64,000 bases of DNA from Diadophis punctatus similis (GCA_023053685.1 JALIGW010000148.1:1-64000), one strand, 5' to 3'. Counted from the stretch's first letter, positions 1 through 11,895 are shown. Translations and numbers: made by a program. The notes: a model not told the origin generated them from the sequence alone.

Positions 1-1956
1 TTACAGGAATCTGGGGGAGAGTGACCATGAGTTATTGGAATTCAATATAATGCAAGTACAAGCAATAGAAAAAAGTCAAACTAGTGTCTTGGACTTTAAG
101 AGCTGATTTCAACAAACTTAGAAGGAGCTTGGGAAGGATTCCATGGATAGAAATCCTTCAGGGAAAAACAACCTAGGAAGCTTGGGAAACTCTGAAAAAT
201 GAGATCATAAAAGCCCAGGCTAGCATAATACCAATGAAAAAGGAAAAAAAGAGATCCTCAAAGAAACTAGCATAGCTGCATAAAGAACATTCTGATCACC
301 AGCTATACTACTTTTGAAATATGACTGGTGAATATAAACAGTTTAGATTGACTGTACCACAAGCTCCTGATTGATTCTTTCTCCTGTCACCACTCAGGTT
401 AATTGCTGTGAATGTTTTCATCAGCTCTGAATGATATAATGATATCTTAAAATTGAATAAAGCCAATTAGTGGACACATACACATAGCAAAAATAAACAA
501 TTCCCTCTTACCAACATCCAATTTATGAATGGAAACTGATAATATTGGCATCATGGACAACTGTAGAGAGATCTGCCTTTCCAGGTGCCACATTAGCTGA
601 ATAACAATAAATCACGAGATGTGTTTAAAACAGTTAATTAGACCATGAGCAAGTTAGCATGAGTCCTGAGTCCTGGACTTAGTCACCTCTGCAAAAAGGG
701 TTTAACTTTATTCATAAATGTATAAACAACTCCATGGTTGCTCTGGACATGCAGTTAAGCATGTCATGTTAACCGTGCTCCTTGCAACACTGAGACAATT
801 ATCTAGAGGATTTTTTTAAATGGCCATCACCTTTGTCAAAGTGAAAATGTTAAAAACCAAGGCAGAAAGGGTAGGGGGAGAGACCAAATAGAATTATGTC
901 TTGGAAATAAAATTTGTTTTTGTTTGATATACATCTTGGAATCCTTTGGTTAACATGCCCAGACAAAAATAACTCTAGTAGTAACTTTTATAATGGAAGA
1001 GGATGCAATCATTGGATGGCAGGGAACATATTTAACACTTGAGAAAGAAGGCCATAAGTGGATATATTTATAAAACAAAGTTGCTGGGTCACACCCCTAT
1101 ATCAAAGTCATTATAAGAACCTCTGAAACTACACATGAAGTGGAACACTACTTTATACAGCCCAAAATATCAGAACAAAGCACAACATTATGCAAGTGCA
1201 TCTTTCCAGTGCAACTTTCTCTCTTTCCATCTCTTTCTCACCCACACATGAGAGAAAAGTGAGTTCCTATTGTTCAGCCTTTGGGTAGCTACATAATGCC
1301 AAAAGAAGAGGAAAAAGAACACAGAAAAAGTATTCCTACAGCTCTGGAATCAAAACTGACCATTTCAAAGGTTAGATTTGTCAAAGAAATGATTGATACT
1401 CATTGTCTGGAGAACTTTTTCTTTCATTTGTCCAAGCCATTAAATGGAATCAATCTGATAGGGGAGGAATTGGAACTGGCATATTCATTTGGCTTGGGGG
1501 CTGATTAATTTCAGAAGCTGAAAAAGTTTTCAGAGATGGGGTATTTAACCCTGCCAGATAGCATAATGCTATAAATTCCCAAATGCAGGCAATCATCTTT
1601 TGATGAAACCTCATTTGTCTTAAGCGGTTTCCTTTTCCAGTTTGGATAGACCGTTTACGTATACAAGAGTAAATAGCATAATGTTATTCATATAATATGC
1701 CAGCACATTGACAAGTAAAATGTGCAGATATGTGACTTGATGTATTATGGGGCCCAAATGACCATTCAACTGTTTGATGGCAGCTGACTCTCCGTTATAG
1801 AGATGAACACAGCACATGTTTTAATATTGATGAAAATGCAGTGTCCAGTGGAAAAAAAATCCTTAACTGAATAGACCATCAACTAACGTCACATATTACA
1901 ATAATACACGTGTGTGTGCACATGCCCACACACATGCCCACATACTCACGGAAGAC
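1..1956. other. AT-rich DNA, no recognisable feature
   Basis: No gene, RNA gene or repeat family was recognised. The longest open frame (1281-1508, plus) is 75 codons with no motif, and its lysine/glutamate-rich start looks like chance. A short CA/TG-rich stretch (about 1905-1945) sits just before the next element. Confidence 0.5.
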
Positions 1957-1964
1957 ATTTCAAG

Positions 1965-2605
1965 CAGGGGCGGATTCCTAATTTTTTTACTACCACTCTG
2001 TGGGCGTGGCTTATTTTGTGGGTGTGGCTTGCCAGCCATGTGACCGGGTGGGCATGGTTTCTCTGACTGCTGAAGGGAGGGGGACTGAGATAGGTCCTGC
2101 TGCCCATTCCCCCTCCCCTCAGCAGCTCGAGAAGCCTCGAACATGCAAAAATGCCTAGGATCATCACTGCGCGTTCATGGCTTCTCAGACTGCTGAAGGA
2201 AGGGGAACTGAGATAGGTCCTGCCGCCCATTCCCCCTCCCCTCAGCAGCTCGAGAAGCCTCGAACGTGCGAAAATGCCTAGAATCATCACCGCGTGTTCG
2301 TGGCCTCTCGGGCTGCTGAAGGGAGGGGAATGGAGATAGTTCCTGCCGCCCATTCTTTCAGAGTCTCACGTGCTCCCTCAGCCATCCTCCCCTGGTTGGA
2401 CTCACTGTGGGGTAGGAAGGCAGTGCATGCGCAGTGCTGGAAACTCGGCTTCTGGGCATGTGCAGAAGAAATTTTTTTAAAAAAAATAAATTTTTTTTAA
2501 AAAAATGGTGACGCCCAGGCAATCGACCACACCAGTACTGTGACGTCACCAGTGGGCCGCTACCGGTGCTATAGAGTGGACCGCACTGGTAGGAACCCAC
2601 CACTG
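1965..2605. mobile_element. Non-autonomous hAT transposon with three internal 123-bp tandem units
   Basis: The element is 641 bp. It begins CAGGGGCGGATTCC and ends GGAACCCACCACTG, an imperfect terminal inverted repeat, and is flanked on both sides by the perfect 8-bp duplication atttcaag (1957-1964, 2606-2613). An 8-bp TSD with CA...TG termini is the hAT superfamily signature. The interior holds three copies of a 123-bp unit (phase marks at 2065, 2188 and 2311) with CTGCTGAAGG near the start of each and 'ctcgagaagcctcgaac' in the first two. A poly-T/poly-A stretch lies at 2470-2503. No transposase is present, so mobilisation would need a relative in trans. Confidence 0.85.
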
Positions 2606-2613
2606 ATTTCAAG

Positions 2614-4029
2614 GTTATCTATGCATTCCTCTATAACTCATATATGAACAAATAAAAGCCATGCCTCTTTCTCTCATCTTTGTTCACTCTCATACTTCAC
2701 TTTAGCATCTTCTACTGCCAAAATTGTTGAATGTGGTCTTTCTGTAGGCTGGTGAATATATATTCTACTAAGCTAATTTGTTTTCTAATGATGAGATATG
2801 GTGGAGTGCCAGAGTAACTCTCCCCTAGAAAGGCCCCAGCATTAAGTCTAATGTATCCCCCTGTTTACAATGATCAATGGCATTCCCATTGATCACAACA
2901 TATCTATTCAGTTTCAGATGACCGATCTCTCTATCTCCGTCTTCAGTATTGATAATACATTAAGTCACTATCAGCTCCAAATGGCCTAGCTCAACAGCTG
3001 CAAAGTAGATGGGTTATTCTAAACTCACAAATGAATCATTCCGTTTGCTTATGGCCATTTCAAGTTTCTGTCACTCTACCGTAAATTGCCCAGTAACTCT
3101 CCACTCACAATTAAGTTGCCAATCGCTCTGGGTTTATATCACGGTTGATGACATTTTCATCTACAATTTTTAACATTTAGGGAATGCATGTAGTAAGCTC
3201 TTATCATAAATTAAGGATTTATGGAGTAATGTTATATGGAAGTGCTCTCTTCCACCTAATTCTGTGCTTCTTTGCATCTTGAACTTCTGGGGCCCTAAAA
3301 CAAAAGTAAAGAAAAGAATCCTATAAGCCAAAATGCATGAGTAGAATTACCCTGAACAGTATCACTTGAGGTTGGATTCCCTCCTTGAGTGCTGAAATAG
3401 AAGTTCACTGAATTTTGAAATTGGGAGGTTCAAAAATGGACTGTTTGTAGAATAACTCAGCTCCACTCTGAAATCCAAGCTACTGAACACATTCAAGTGT
3501 CCCTTCCCTATTCTTTCCCAGAGCAATGCCAATAGTTGTGCTAATAGTAAAAAGGATATAAAGGGCTTTTTGAAATGTCTTCATTGAATCTGAGTAGAGA
3601 AATTGGATGGACGGCTTCTCTAACTTTTTTCCGGTGAAAAAAGAAATGATCTGACTACTTCTCCAGAGCAAGATGCTTCCTTAATGGAGACAATGACATC
3701 ACAACTGTCCAATTGTCAGACATAACTGTTTCGTTACCTTTCCTGAAGTGCTGTGAGCTTCCGAAGCTGCAGACCATAAGGGACATGATTACACAAAAAA
3801 AGATAGGACATTTGCACATTATCTTTGGTCACTTCATCACCTAAAAGACTGCCTTCTAGCTAAGACTCCTCCACAATTGCTTTTTTTTCCTTTAAAGCAG
3901 ATTCTCCTTATCATCAAACTGAATGAGAACTGGAAGGAGGATCATTGAACATTGAACATCACAGTTTGGCACTTAAATAAAGAGAAGGCTCATGTCAGAG
4001 CCACTGTTACTTACAAGAAGTGTGCTTAT
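2614..4029. other. Unannotated AT-rich DNA
   Basis: Nothing recognised on either strand. Open frames are at most 63 codons (3480-3671, minus) and lack motifs. Confidence 0.45.
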
Positions 4030-4236
4030 ATAGCAATAGCACTTAGACTTACGGTATATACCACTTCATAGTGCTTTACAGCCCTCTCTAAGTGGTTTAC
4101 AAAGTCAGCATATTGCCCCCAACAATCTGGGTCCTCATTTTACCGATCTTAAAAGGATGGAAGGCTGAGTCAACCTTGAGCCAGTCAGGATTGAACTGCT
4201 GGCAGTCAGCGGAATTAGCCTGCAATACTGCAGGCT
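4030..4236 (-). repeat. Sauria-type SINE, 5'-truncated
   Basis: On the minus strand this reads the conserved SINE body: tcaaggttgactcagcc, then gaggacccagattgttggg, gtaaaccacttagagaggg and the end aagtgctattgctata. The tRNA-like head is mostly lost, with only 'ctgcagtattgcagg' left. The family is an RNA polymerase III SINE mobilised by a LINE. Confidence 0.8.
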
Positions 4237-5128
4237 CTATGAAACACATACAAATGCACATATACATATATACACATAGGTATCATATATATAGCAGGAT
4301 GTGGTATAGAAATGTTTTATATCTGCCATCTAACCTTCTCTATAGTTCCTGTTCAGAAGCTCCATTCAGTACCTCCATTTTATGTGCCTGGTGTTGGTAC
4401 AAGACATTTCTCTTAAATATATCAGACTGCTGTGATTTCTGATGACGTGTGATGACATACCTTCCCTTTAAAAGTGCTCATAGTTATTATATTAAATGAG
4501 AACTTATATATGTACTATTCATCTTTCATGATTGCGGTTATCAACGAGACATCCTTGATGTACTACATTTCATGTCCCTTTCAGATGATCATAGCAAAGG
4601 AGATTTTAATTAGATATAATGTAAGCTCATCCAATTGAACAAGTAGCCTCTTTTTTAAGAGGACCTGGAACCATTCTTTTACCTGTCAGTTATTTTCACC
4701 TTTTCTCATGCCAATAAGTATTACAGTTCTGAAATATGTATTCACCAAATTGATCTCTATTATTCCACATCACTTTTATATCATTACATATCAATGCATG
4801 TCAATCTCCCCATTTGAAAGAATGTCAACCATGCTACTTTCTGGAACATTGGAGCTGTACAAATTTGTGAAGGAAATTTTTGCCTGACTAATTCATGAAA
4901 GTCATGGGGATTAAGGCTGTTAGCCTACATGGCTGTGTGGCTGCTTCTGAAGATCATCTGCTAGGAGACATGAAAGTTATAGAGTTGGTTGGCTACTGTA
5001 AATACAGTCTGTTAGAGTAGATGGGCCAGAGTAAAGTATAGCAGAGCATTATTCTTAAATGACACTTTCCCTCAAAGCTACTTTATAAAACAATATGCCT
5101 TTTCAAGTTATTACATGGCTTGGTATGC
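4237..5128. other. Unannotated DNA with a short TA/CA-rich run
   Basis: A degenerate ACATATA run lies at 4252-4295. The remainder is AT-rich without recognisable repeats or coding potential. Confidence 0.4.
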
Positions 5129-5345
5129 GCTTTGCTTTGCTTTGCTTTTTGCTTTGCTTTTTGCTTTGCTTTTTGCTTTGCTTTGCTTTGCTTTGCTTTG
5201 CTTTGCTTTGCTTTGCTTTGCTTTGCTTTGCTTTGCTTTGCTTTGCTTTGGAATGGAATGGAATGGAATGGAATGGAATGGAATGGAATGGAATGGAATG
5301 GAATGGAATAGAATAGAATAGAATAGAATAGAATAGAATAGAATA
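5129..5345. repeat. Compound pentanucleotide array (TTTGC)n-(GGAAT)n-(AATAG)n
   Basis: Three different 5-bp motifs follow each other in phase: TTTGC (5129-5249, with a few TTTTTGC interruptions), GGAAT (5250-5305) and AATAG (5306-5345). AATAG is the repeat usually seeded by the L3/Snake1 LINE tail. The long open frames here on both strands, including a 253-codon minus frame that also crosses the next array, are artefacts of the repeat. Confidence 0.95.
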
Positions 5346-5488
5346 ATGTATCCATGTTATATTTAACCCGTTCTTATTGGTATCATTATTATGATTATTA
5401 TTACTCTGTTGTTTTGCATGTACACTGAGAACTTTTGCACTGGAAACAAATTCCTTGTGTGTCTGATCACACTTGGCCAATAAAGTAT

Positions 5489-5489
<1 letters not shown>
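5346..5489 (+). mobile_element. L3/Snake1-type CR1 LINE, 3' end only
   Basis: The last part of the family's 3'UTR is recognisable from 'tgtacactgagaac', 'attccttgtgtgtc' and 'cacacttggccaataaa'. It matches the ends of the copies at 16.1 and 56.4 kb, but here it runs into (TTTC)n instead of (TTCTA)n. Confidence 0.75.
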
Positions 5490-5582
<93 letters not shown>

Positions 5583-5742
5583 TTCCTTCCTTCCTTCCTT
5601 CCTTCCTTCCTTCCTTCCTTCCTTTCTTTTTCTTCCTTCCTTTCTTTCTTTCTTTCTTTCTTTCTTTTCCTTCCTTCCTTCCTTCCTTCCTTTCCTTTCC
5701 TTTCTCTTTCCTTTCTCTTTCCTTTCTCTTTCCTTTGCATTG
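5488..5742. repeat. (TTTC)n / (TTCC)n polypyrimidine microsatellite
   Basis: Pure TTTC to about 5578, then TTCC to about 5622, then mixed TTTC, TTCC and CTTTCCTTT blocks to about 5742. It starts directly at the LINE 3' end, so the tail probably seeded it. Long homopurine/homopyrimidine DNA can form triplexes. Confidence 0.95.
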
Positions 5743-6284
5743 CTTTGCCTTGACTTCCTTCTTTCTTTTTCTATTTCAGTGCTAATGAAATTTTGATAAT
5801 TTTGGATCGATCTTTGCCAATTAGGAGTTTGCCATATGTCACCCACAGCAACTATGAAAGCCAATCCTATAATTTGATTAATAGGCAGGTTTCAGTGGCT
5901 CAAACAAACCAGATTTGTCTTTACCAGACTCACATTTCTTGAACTGATATTCTTAGATATTTCCTTAGCGATTGTAGAAGTATTACTGGAGGCCTCTTGC
6001 TGAAAAGTTTGAATGGAGCTCAGTATATCTAGGCATCTTCTTGAGAAACAAAAAGTAAATTTCAGTTTGATAAACAGTGATGCTTTTTTGCACAATGGAT
6101 AATTAGCCTAGACAATCCTTGCAACAAGACATAATTGAGAACATGAGATTAGAAGGGATTCATAGAAACATTAGGCAGTTGTACAGATAATGAATTAACT
6201 CTCTAAAAATACCCCCAGAAGGCAAGCTTTTAAGCACAACCCAGTAGAATTAACTCCTTCCATTCAGTAGCAGACATGCATAAC
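5743..6284. other. Unannotated DNA between microsatellite and CR1
   Basis: No coding or repeat signature was found. The longest frame is 67 codons (5892-6095, minus) without a motif. Confidence 0.4.
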
Positions 6285-7310
6285 AAATAACAGAGTTGGA
6301 AGGGACCTTGGAGGTCTTCTAGTCCAATCCCCTGCGCAGGTAGGAAACCCTATACCCGTGATGGCGAACCTATGCCACGCGTGCCACAGGTGGCACACAA
6401 AGCCATATCTGAGGGCACGTGAGGCGTTGCCCTATGTTAGTTCCAGCGTGCATGTGCGCACTGGCCAGCTGATTTTCAGCCTTCCGGAGGGCGGGGGAGG
6501 CCGTTTTCACCCTCCCCAAACTTCAGGAAAGCCTCCGGAGCTTATGGATGGCGAAAAAAGGATCCAATGGGCCTACTGGAAGTTCAGAAATGAACTTCCG
6601 GTAGCCTGTTGAGCCCATTTTTTACCCTCCCCAAGCTTCAGGAAAAACTCCTGAAGCCTGGGGAGGGCGAAAAACAGCCTAATGGGCCTACTGGAAGTCC
6701 AGAGGCTTCAGTGAGGCCTGTGCGCATGCGTGGGGGGGGGGAACAGCACAGGGTATGTGTGCGCAGGCAGCAGGGGGAGGGTATTGCATTATGGGTGTGC
6801 GCATATGCACCCTTTTGGCACCCGAGCAAAAAAAGATTCGCCATCACTGCCCTATACCATTCCAGACAAAGTGTTGTCCAATCTCTTCTTAAAAACTTCT
6901 TTTTAAATTGTGAGCGTAGGAAAATTCACAACTTCTGGAGGCAAGTTTTTCCACTGATTAATTATTCTGTCAGGAAATTTCTCCTTAGTTCTAGGTTGCT
7001 TCTCTCCTTGATTAGTTTCCATCCATTGCTTCTTGTCCTACTCTCAGGTTCTTTGGAGAATAGCTTGACTCCCTCTTCTTTGTGGCAGCCTCTGAGATAT
7101 TGGAACACTGCTATCATGTCTCCCCTGGTCCTTCTTTTCATTAAACTAGACATACCCAGTTCCTGCAACCGTTCTTCAAACGTTTTAGCCTCCAGTCCCC
7201 TAATCATCTTTGTTGCTCTTCTCTGCACTCTTTCTAGAGTCTTTTTTTACATTATGGCAACCAAAGCTGTATGCAATATTCCAAGTGTGGTATACATTTT
7301 GCAATATACA
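6285..7310 (-). pseudogene. CR1 LINE remnant, 3' part, split by a hAT element
   Basis: The minus strand carries the CR1 end: 3' terminus at 6290-6345 (ggaccttggaggtc), then coding sequence for the C-terminal region downstream of the RT. The residues MQRRATKMIRGLEAKTFEERLQELGMSSLMKRRTRGDMIAVFQYLRGC (6962-7228) are near-identical to the CR1 at 21.2-22.5 kb; key blocks are RATKMIRGLE and TRGDMIAVFQYLRGC. A 494-bp hAT element (6356-6849) interrupts it. Frameshifts and a degraded 5' end near 7310 show it is dead. The RT domain itself is missing. Confidence 0.85.
6356..6849. mobile_element. Non-autonomous hAT transposon inserted in CR1
   Basis: Ends CCGTGATGGCGAACC and GATTCGCCATCACTG form the terminal inverted repeat, and the perfect 8-bp TSD ccctatac lies on both sides (6348-6355, 6850-6857). 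Removing the element and one TSD restores the CR1 sequence. It is GC-rich with alternating CA/TG and CpG-like stretches such as gcgcatgcgtg. The 250-codon frame over it is fortuitous, and no transposase is present. Confidence 0.85.
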
Positions 7311-7674
7311 AGGGATGGGCCCATAACTTTTCCTGATCATTTTCTTTTTTTTCTCATTTAGTTTAATGACTGAGATTTGGCATTACAAATTCTTTCCATC
7401 AGGAAGAATATTTTGAAGATGCCCTTATGGGTGAAATGTGGTTGTTCCTGTGCTAATTGCTTACAAAGTGATTTGCAACTGCCCTGTCTTTCATTATTCA
7501 GTTATCTCTCCAGCGGGCTGCAGCCTCATTGGCGTCCCACATGCCATCAAATATCAAGAGAGGTCATCATGAGGGAATTCTCTGCAAGGGACTTTTTCAG
7601 TAGCAGCAGTAATCTCCCACCCTTGAGGAATTTTGGAGGACCTTAAATAGTGTGGGGAGGGGGCGATGTCTATG
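7311..7674. other. Unannotated DNA
   Basis: Sequence following the degraded CR1 5' edge. No motif was recognised in any frame; the 89-codon plus frame at 7377-7646 has no family features. Confidence 0.4.
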
Positions 7675-7881
7675 TAGATTCTCAGTCATCTAGGTCATGG
7701 TTTTCCCAAAGGTGCTTTTTCCAGAAGGCAACTGGACTTTCTTGATTTTTTTCTTTGAAAACATTTTACTTCTCATCCAAGAAGCTCAGAACTGAAGAAG
7801 CTTCTTGACTGAGAAGCAAAATGTTTTCAAGGGGAAAAAAATCAAGAAAGTCCAGTTGCCTTTGGAAAAGCACCTTTGGGA
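7675..7881. repeat. Foldback repeat, probable Penelope-like terminal repeat pair
   Basis: This is a long imperfect palindrome. The left arm runs gattctcagtcatc, caaaggtgctttttcc, caactggactttctt, cttctcatccaagaag. The right arm is its reverse complement (aagcttcttgactgagaag, aagtccagttgcc, aaaagcaccttt). The same sequence occurs at 25.1, 25.4, 26.1, 44.0 and 59.4 kb. I recall it from the 3' part of Penelope-like elements, whose terminal repeats may be inverted; a MITE is the alternative. Confidence 0.65.
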
Positions 7882-8201
7882 TGAGTAGAGGGAGATCTCA
7901 GCAGCACCATGGTTTCCCAGGAAGGAGACAGCACATTCCAGAGAGAGGACCAAATTAAGAGACTGCCCAGTTCCAAGCTGGATGGGAAGGAGGGAAGAGG
8001 GTTAGGGTACCACATTCTAGAATCTCTCAGGCTACATCTATTAGGTACGAAGGTTGTAGCTTTAGGCTGGCAAGATTCTGTCCATTAGATATAAGCAAAT
8101 AAAGAATTGGACTTGGATGGGTTTCACTGTGTTGCCTTTGGGCTTGAGCCTGAAAAAAAATTATCCAATTATCCTAATTTCAAAAAGCCATACATGCCCT
8201 A
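7882..8201. other. Unannotated DNA
   Basis: Short spacer between the foldback and the next hAT element. It contains A8 at about 8154-8161, and no gene or repeat family was recognised. Confidence 0.4.
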
Positions 8202-8209
8202 TTCCATAG

Positions 8210-8573
8210 CAGGGATGGGTTCCACTTACCTTCGCCACTGGTTCGCATCGTGACATTTTGCGCGCGCGTGCGATCGTTCCGCTCGCATGTACGTGCTCGT
8301 CCCCTCACACGATTTCACTTCCACGTGTGCTCAGAAGCAGGAATTAGCCCGAAACACAGCTGAGGAGCTCATCAGCTGTGCTTTGGGTGAAGAAATAAAA
8401 GTCGGTATTCATCCACGGGCAGGCGGGAGGGCTCTTTTTCAAGCCGTGTAAGGGGAAAAATCCCCCCCAAAAAAGATGGTTACGCGTACAGAACTGCACC
8501 GACAGTGACATCATCAGCGGGTCACTACCAGTTCGGGTGATCCGGTCCAAACCGGGAGGAACCCCCCCCCCTG
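8210..8573. mobile_element. Non-autonomous hAT transposon
   Basis: The element is 364 bp with termini CAGGGATGGGTTCC and the degenerate GGAACCCCCCCCCCTG. The perfect 8-bp TSD ttccatag flanks it (8202-8209, 8574-8581). Near its right end, the phrase 'ccaaaccgggaggaacc' matches the right-arm form of the family at 12.0 and 18.4 kb. It is CpG-rich (gcgcgcgcgtgcgatcg) and has no transposase. Confidence 0.85.
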
Positions 8574-8581
8574 TTCCATAG

Positions 8582-9775
8582 AATCTCCTCAGTTCCTTCC
8601 TCTTCATAGTACAGGTTCCAGGCTGCAGGGAAGTAAGTGGATGGGGAAATGTTACATCATTACTTTCCATATAGATGAGGAAAATAAATCTTTTCTTCAG
8701 TTATGATTTTCTCACTCGTAAATTAGTATTGTTTCCCTCCCATGATTGTTGCTTTCAGCAACATCTGCAGGGAAAAAGTCAAACAAATAGCACTTGTAGC
8801 ACTGTGATTCAAACACTGCCTGTTTCACCCATGCATCAGATCACATACATGTAAAAAGGGGTAGGGCTTCTATGACAATCCTGACTGCCACCTCATCTGT
8901 ATTAATCATCTCCTGAAGTTGTTGATGGTTGTTTCAAAAAGTGCAGGTGGAAGTTTATACTATCTCAACACAAGGACACAAGGGACCTGTTGAATTGAGC
9001 CCTGAGCCCATTTAATCCACCAGCCTGTACTCACAGGGGCCAACTAACTGCCCAAGGAAATTCAATATTATTCCAATTCACATTAGAGGGTTCTCTGCAT
9101 TCAACTCTGCATATATAAATCTTACAAAACATTTTGTAAATGTTTTACAAAACATTTAGAAAATGAACAGGCTTTTGTTAGTTTATTAATGTATACTCAT
9201 TTAAAATTTGGAAGGTGTTCATATTGCTGACTAGACCTTTGTAAAACCTTTCTATATCTAGAAGTTGCAAGCTTTTTAAAGTCTTTTTTTCTCAATTGTA
9301 ATGTGATAATAGCACATTTCAGATAAAAACTGAAGCTGACACCTAAGCAAAACTAGCAGCTATGCTCTGAATAGCAATATTCCCTCAAGTCAGCTTTCTG
9401 GAGATAAACCTCAGCTGTGGAATTTAGCCTAGTCCCAAATCTTTCTAAGCACTGCTTGAAGAGTTAAGGCTGTTCATATATGCAGATTGGTTTTTTCTCT
9501 TTCAGTTATATACAGAATTCAGAGTAAAACATTGCTAAAGATTAGACTACACATACAGATACCCTATAGCTATTCCTGGGCCTCTGAATGTATCAGAATT
9601 TTTTTCCCCTTGAGATGCTAACAGAGAAAATAATTCCTCATAAACAAAGCAGCTTGCTTCCTTATTTGACTAATCTAGTTTGATACCATGTGAAAAGATC
9701 ATTTCCTTTCCAGATATTTAAAATATTTTTGTATATAAAGTTTATTTAAAGATTTTCAAAGAACATACAAGCTAA
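8582..9775. other. Unannotated AT-rich DNA with a small palindrome
   Basis: An imperfect inverted repeat (acattttgtaaatg / ttttacaaaacattt) lies at about 9128-9160. Otherwise no coding region or known repeat was recognised. Confidence 0.4.
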
Positions 9776-9910
9776 CAGGAAGATAGGTAGCAAGGAAGGG
9801 ACAGAAGGAAGAAGAGAGGGGGGAAAGAAGGAAGGAAATAAGGATAGAGAAAAAAGAAAGAAAGAAAGAAAAGAAGAAAAGGAGAAAAATGCAGAAAAAG
9901 ATAACCAAAA
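9776..9910. repeat. Polypurine (GA-rich) low-complexity tract
   Basis: Irregular AAGG, GAAA and GGAAGAAG blocks, for example gaaagaaagaaagaaaagaag. The two overlapping minus-strand frames here (65-66 codons, Phe/Ser/Leu-rich) are by-products of the composition. Confidence 0.85.
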
Positions 9911-10995
9911 GAAATAGAAAGAAGTTTCCAATTTCCTCTGCAGCAAAATAAGTGCAATTATAGTATTAACTCTTACTCTATATGATTATGGGGGGAAACT
10001 CACTTTTTTCTGTTGTCCAGTTTTCTTAGTTCATTTCCAGACTCTCCGCTTTAAAAAAAAACACTAAATATATTTCTATTCGGAGCTTCCTAGAACCTAT
10101 GATTCATTTATTAAAAAGCTTTATGAGCCTTCTTCCTTTCATACAGGTCAAGGTGGCTAGTGGCAGGATAAAACAATAAGCTAACTAACCATTAAAAACA
10201 TTCCTTATAATATAACTGCAGAACCCTGCAAGTGCGATAGATGAGCTATTTATTTTCCCCCAGAGTTTCTAAGAAAATAACCTTAACTATCCATCAGATC
10301 AGTTTTGCAGGAAAGTTCATTTTGGCTTCCCCTCAATTATTTTTTCCAGTGTTCACTTGCCTTCATTATAAGATCATAAATAAATCCCTTTGAAACAGCT
10401 AAGATTGTGTGCTTAAGATTGTCTGAAGAGATTCTGCTTCAGGTCTCACCTGTGGTAACCTTCTAGAAGTAAAACCACAATTATGCACTTTTTCTTTTTA
10501 ACTTGGGATGTATAGCAGCCTTCTTCTTTTTTTAAAAAAAATTAACTTCTCCAACAGCTCACTAGGATTGGGTTGGCCAACTCTTTTTACCATGAGTGGA
10601 ACACCAAAATTAAAGTTTTACTGTTATTATCTGTTTACTGTTTATTATATAATTTTATTGTTAGTGATGTGTCTACCATCCCCTTCTGGATAAAACCAAT
10701 ATCTAAATCTGATAGACGTTGGACTAAAAGAAGGACAACGAGACATTTACTGTATTATTACTGAGAACCAGCAAACCTACAGTACGGATTAGAAGAACAA
10801 TACATTTTGAAAATGATTCATAAGTACTTTACATCTTACAGAAAGGTAATACAATTTAAGTTAATGTGACTCTAAAAGCCAGCATTCTTTTGAGGTTTGG
10901 GTTGTACCCTAGAATATGTCAGATTGCTTTAATGAATAATGGCGTGTATATTGACATGAGATTCCAAAAACCGTTTCTAAAATATTTTCGAAGTG
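9911..10995. other. Unannotated AT-rich DNA
   Basis: No gene or interspersed repeat was recognised. Two overlapping frames of 61-63 codons (10508-10764, plus) lack motifs. Confidence 0.4.
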
Positions 10996-11000
10996 ATAAG

Positions 11001-11280
11001 TGTTGTGTTCTGACTGACCTCTAACTGAACCCTAAACTTGTTTTGACTAGATGACCTCTGACTGAACTGTAAGTCATTATGTTTGTAGTTGAACTCTACC
11101 TGAACTGTTGTTGCCACCCTGGTCATGTGTTTGAATGCTCATACACTATTGGTTGTTGTGTCTGACAGCTCCCTATAAAAGGGCTAGCTGTCAGACTGCA
11201 AGTTGCTGGTTACTTGAGTGAGCTGAGTAAAAGAGCTGTTATGAAGTCTGTCTCCTGTGATCCTTGCCCACAATCCAACA
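11001..11280 (+). mobile_element. Solo LTR, 280 bp
   Basis: Begins TGTTGTGTTCTG and ends CAATCCAACA, so it has TG...CA termini with a short TGTTG/CAACA inverted repeat. It is flanked by the perfect 5-bp TSD ataag (10996-11000, 11281-11285). A TATA box, tataaaa, lies at 11174-11180, consistent with a plus-strand U3-R structure. No internal coding region or second LTR is present, so it looks like a product of LTR-LTR recombination. A 5-bp TSD fits Ty3/gypsy-type or retroviral integrases; I cannot decide which. Confidence 0.8.
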
Positions 11281-11285
11281 ATAAG

Positions 11286-11895
11286 TGCTACCCATCCTTT
11301 TAAAAGTTGGCGGATATTCTTAATATTCTTTGCTATTCTTCCTTTCATTTACATTATCCACATATGGTAGTTTTGATATTATTTTTCATCATTAATATAT
11401 ATTCTATTAAGTATAAATAACCTTTTTCCTGTTTTCTTTAAAAATCTAGATATAACAATGATAGAGAGCATACTGATATACAAATATAGATAGATATTTC
11501 CCTATATTAACCATCTCTGTGCTTGGTTAAGTATTATTATTCTTTTAGTCTTATTCAGATCTCTTTATTTTATAATAAATAGATAACAAAATATTATCTA
11601 TGAATAAATAGATAATTATTGTGGTTGCACAATTATTATTCAATATGACTTTAAGTAAAAGTTCCAGGCAGAATATATTAAGTAGTTTTGATTTAAAAAA
11701 ACCTATGGAAATTTGAATTTAATGCCAAAACATATAAGCAAATATTTAATTCCATTTTTTTTCTGTTCAACTGATTTGCTCTAACTATTGGCATAGGCTT
11801 TAAAACTCATTCACTAAATCTTTGTATTTATCTTGCTGTATATATGCAATATATATGGAAGCCATTCTTGCTTAAATTTACTTTAAATTTATATA
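11286..11895. other. Unannotated, strongly AT-rich DNA
   Basis: TA- and TATT-rich throughout (for example 11380-11660). No repeat family or coding potential was recognised. Confidence 0.4.

Noticed and set aside
2049..2400. CRISPR-like regularly spaced repeats
   Set aside because: Units are contiguous 123-bp tandem copies inside a eukaryotic transposon, with no repeat-spacer structure.
5103..5864. 253-codon minus-strand frame rich in Lys/Arg/Glu
   Set aside because: It is a translation of the (TTTC)/(TTCC) and pentanucleotide arrays; composition and periodicity come from the microsatellites.
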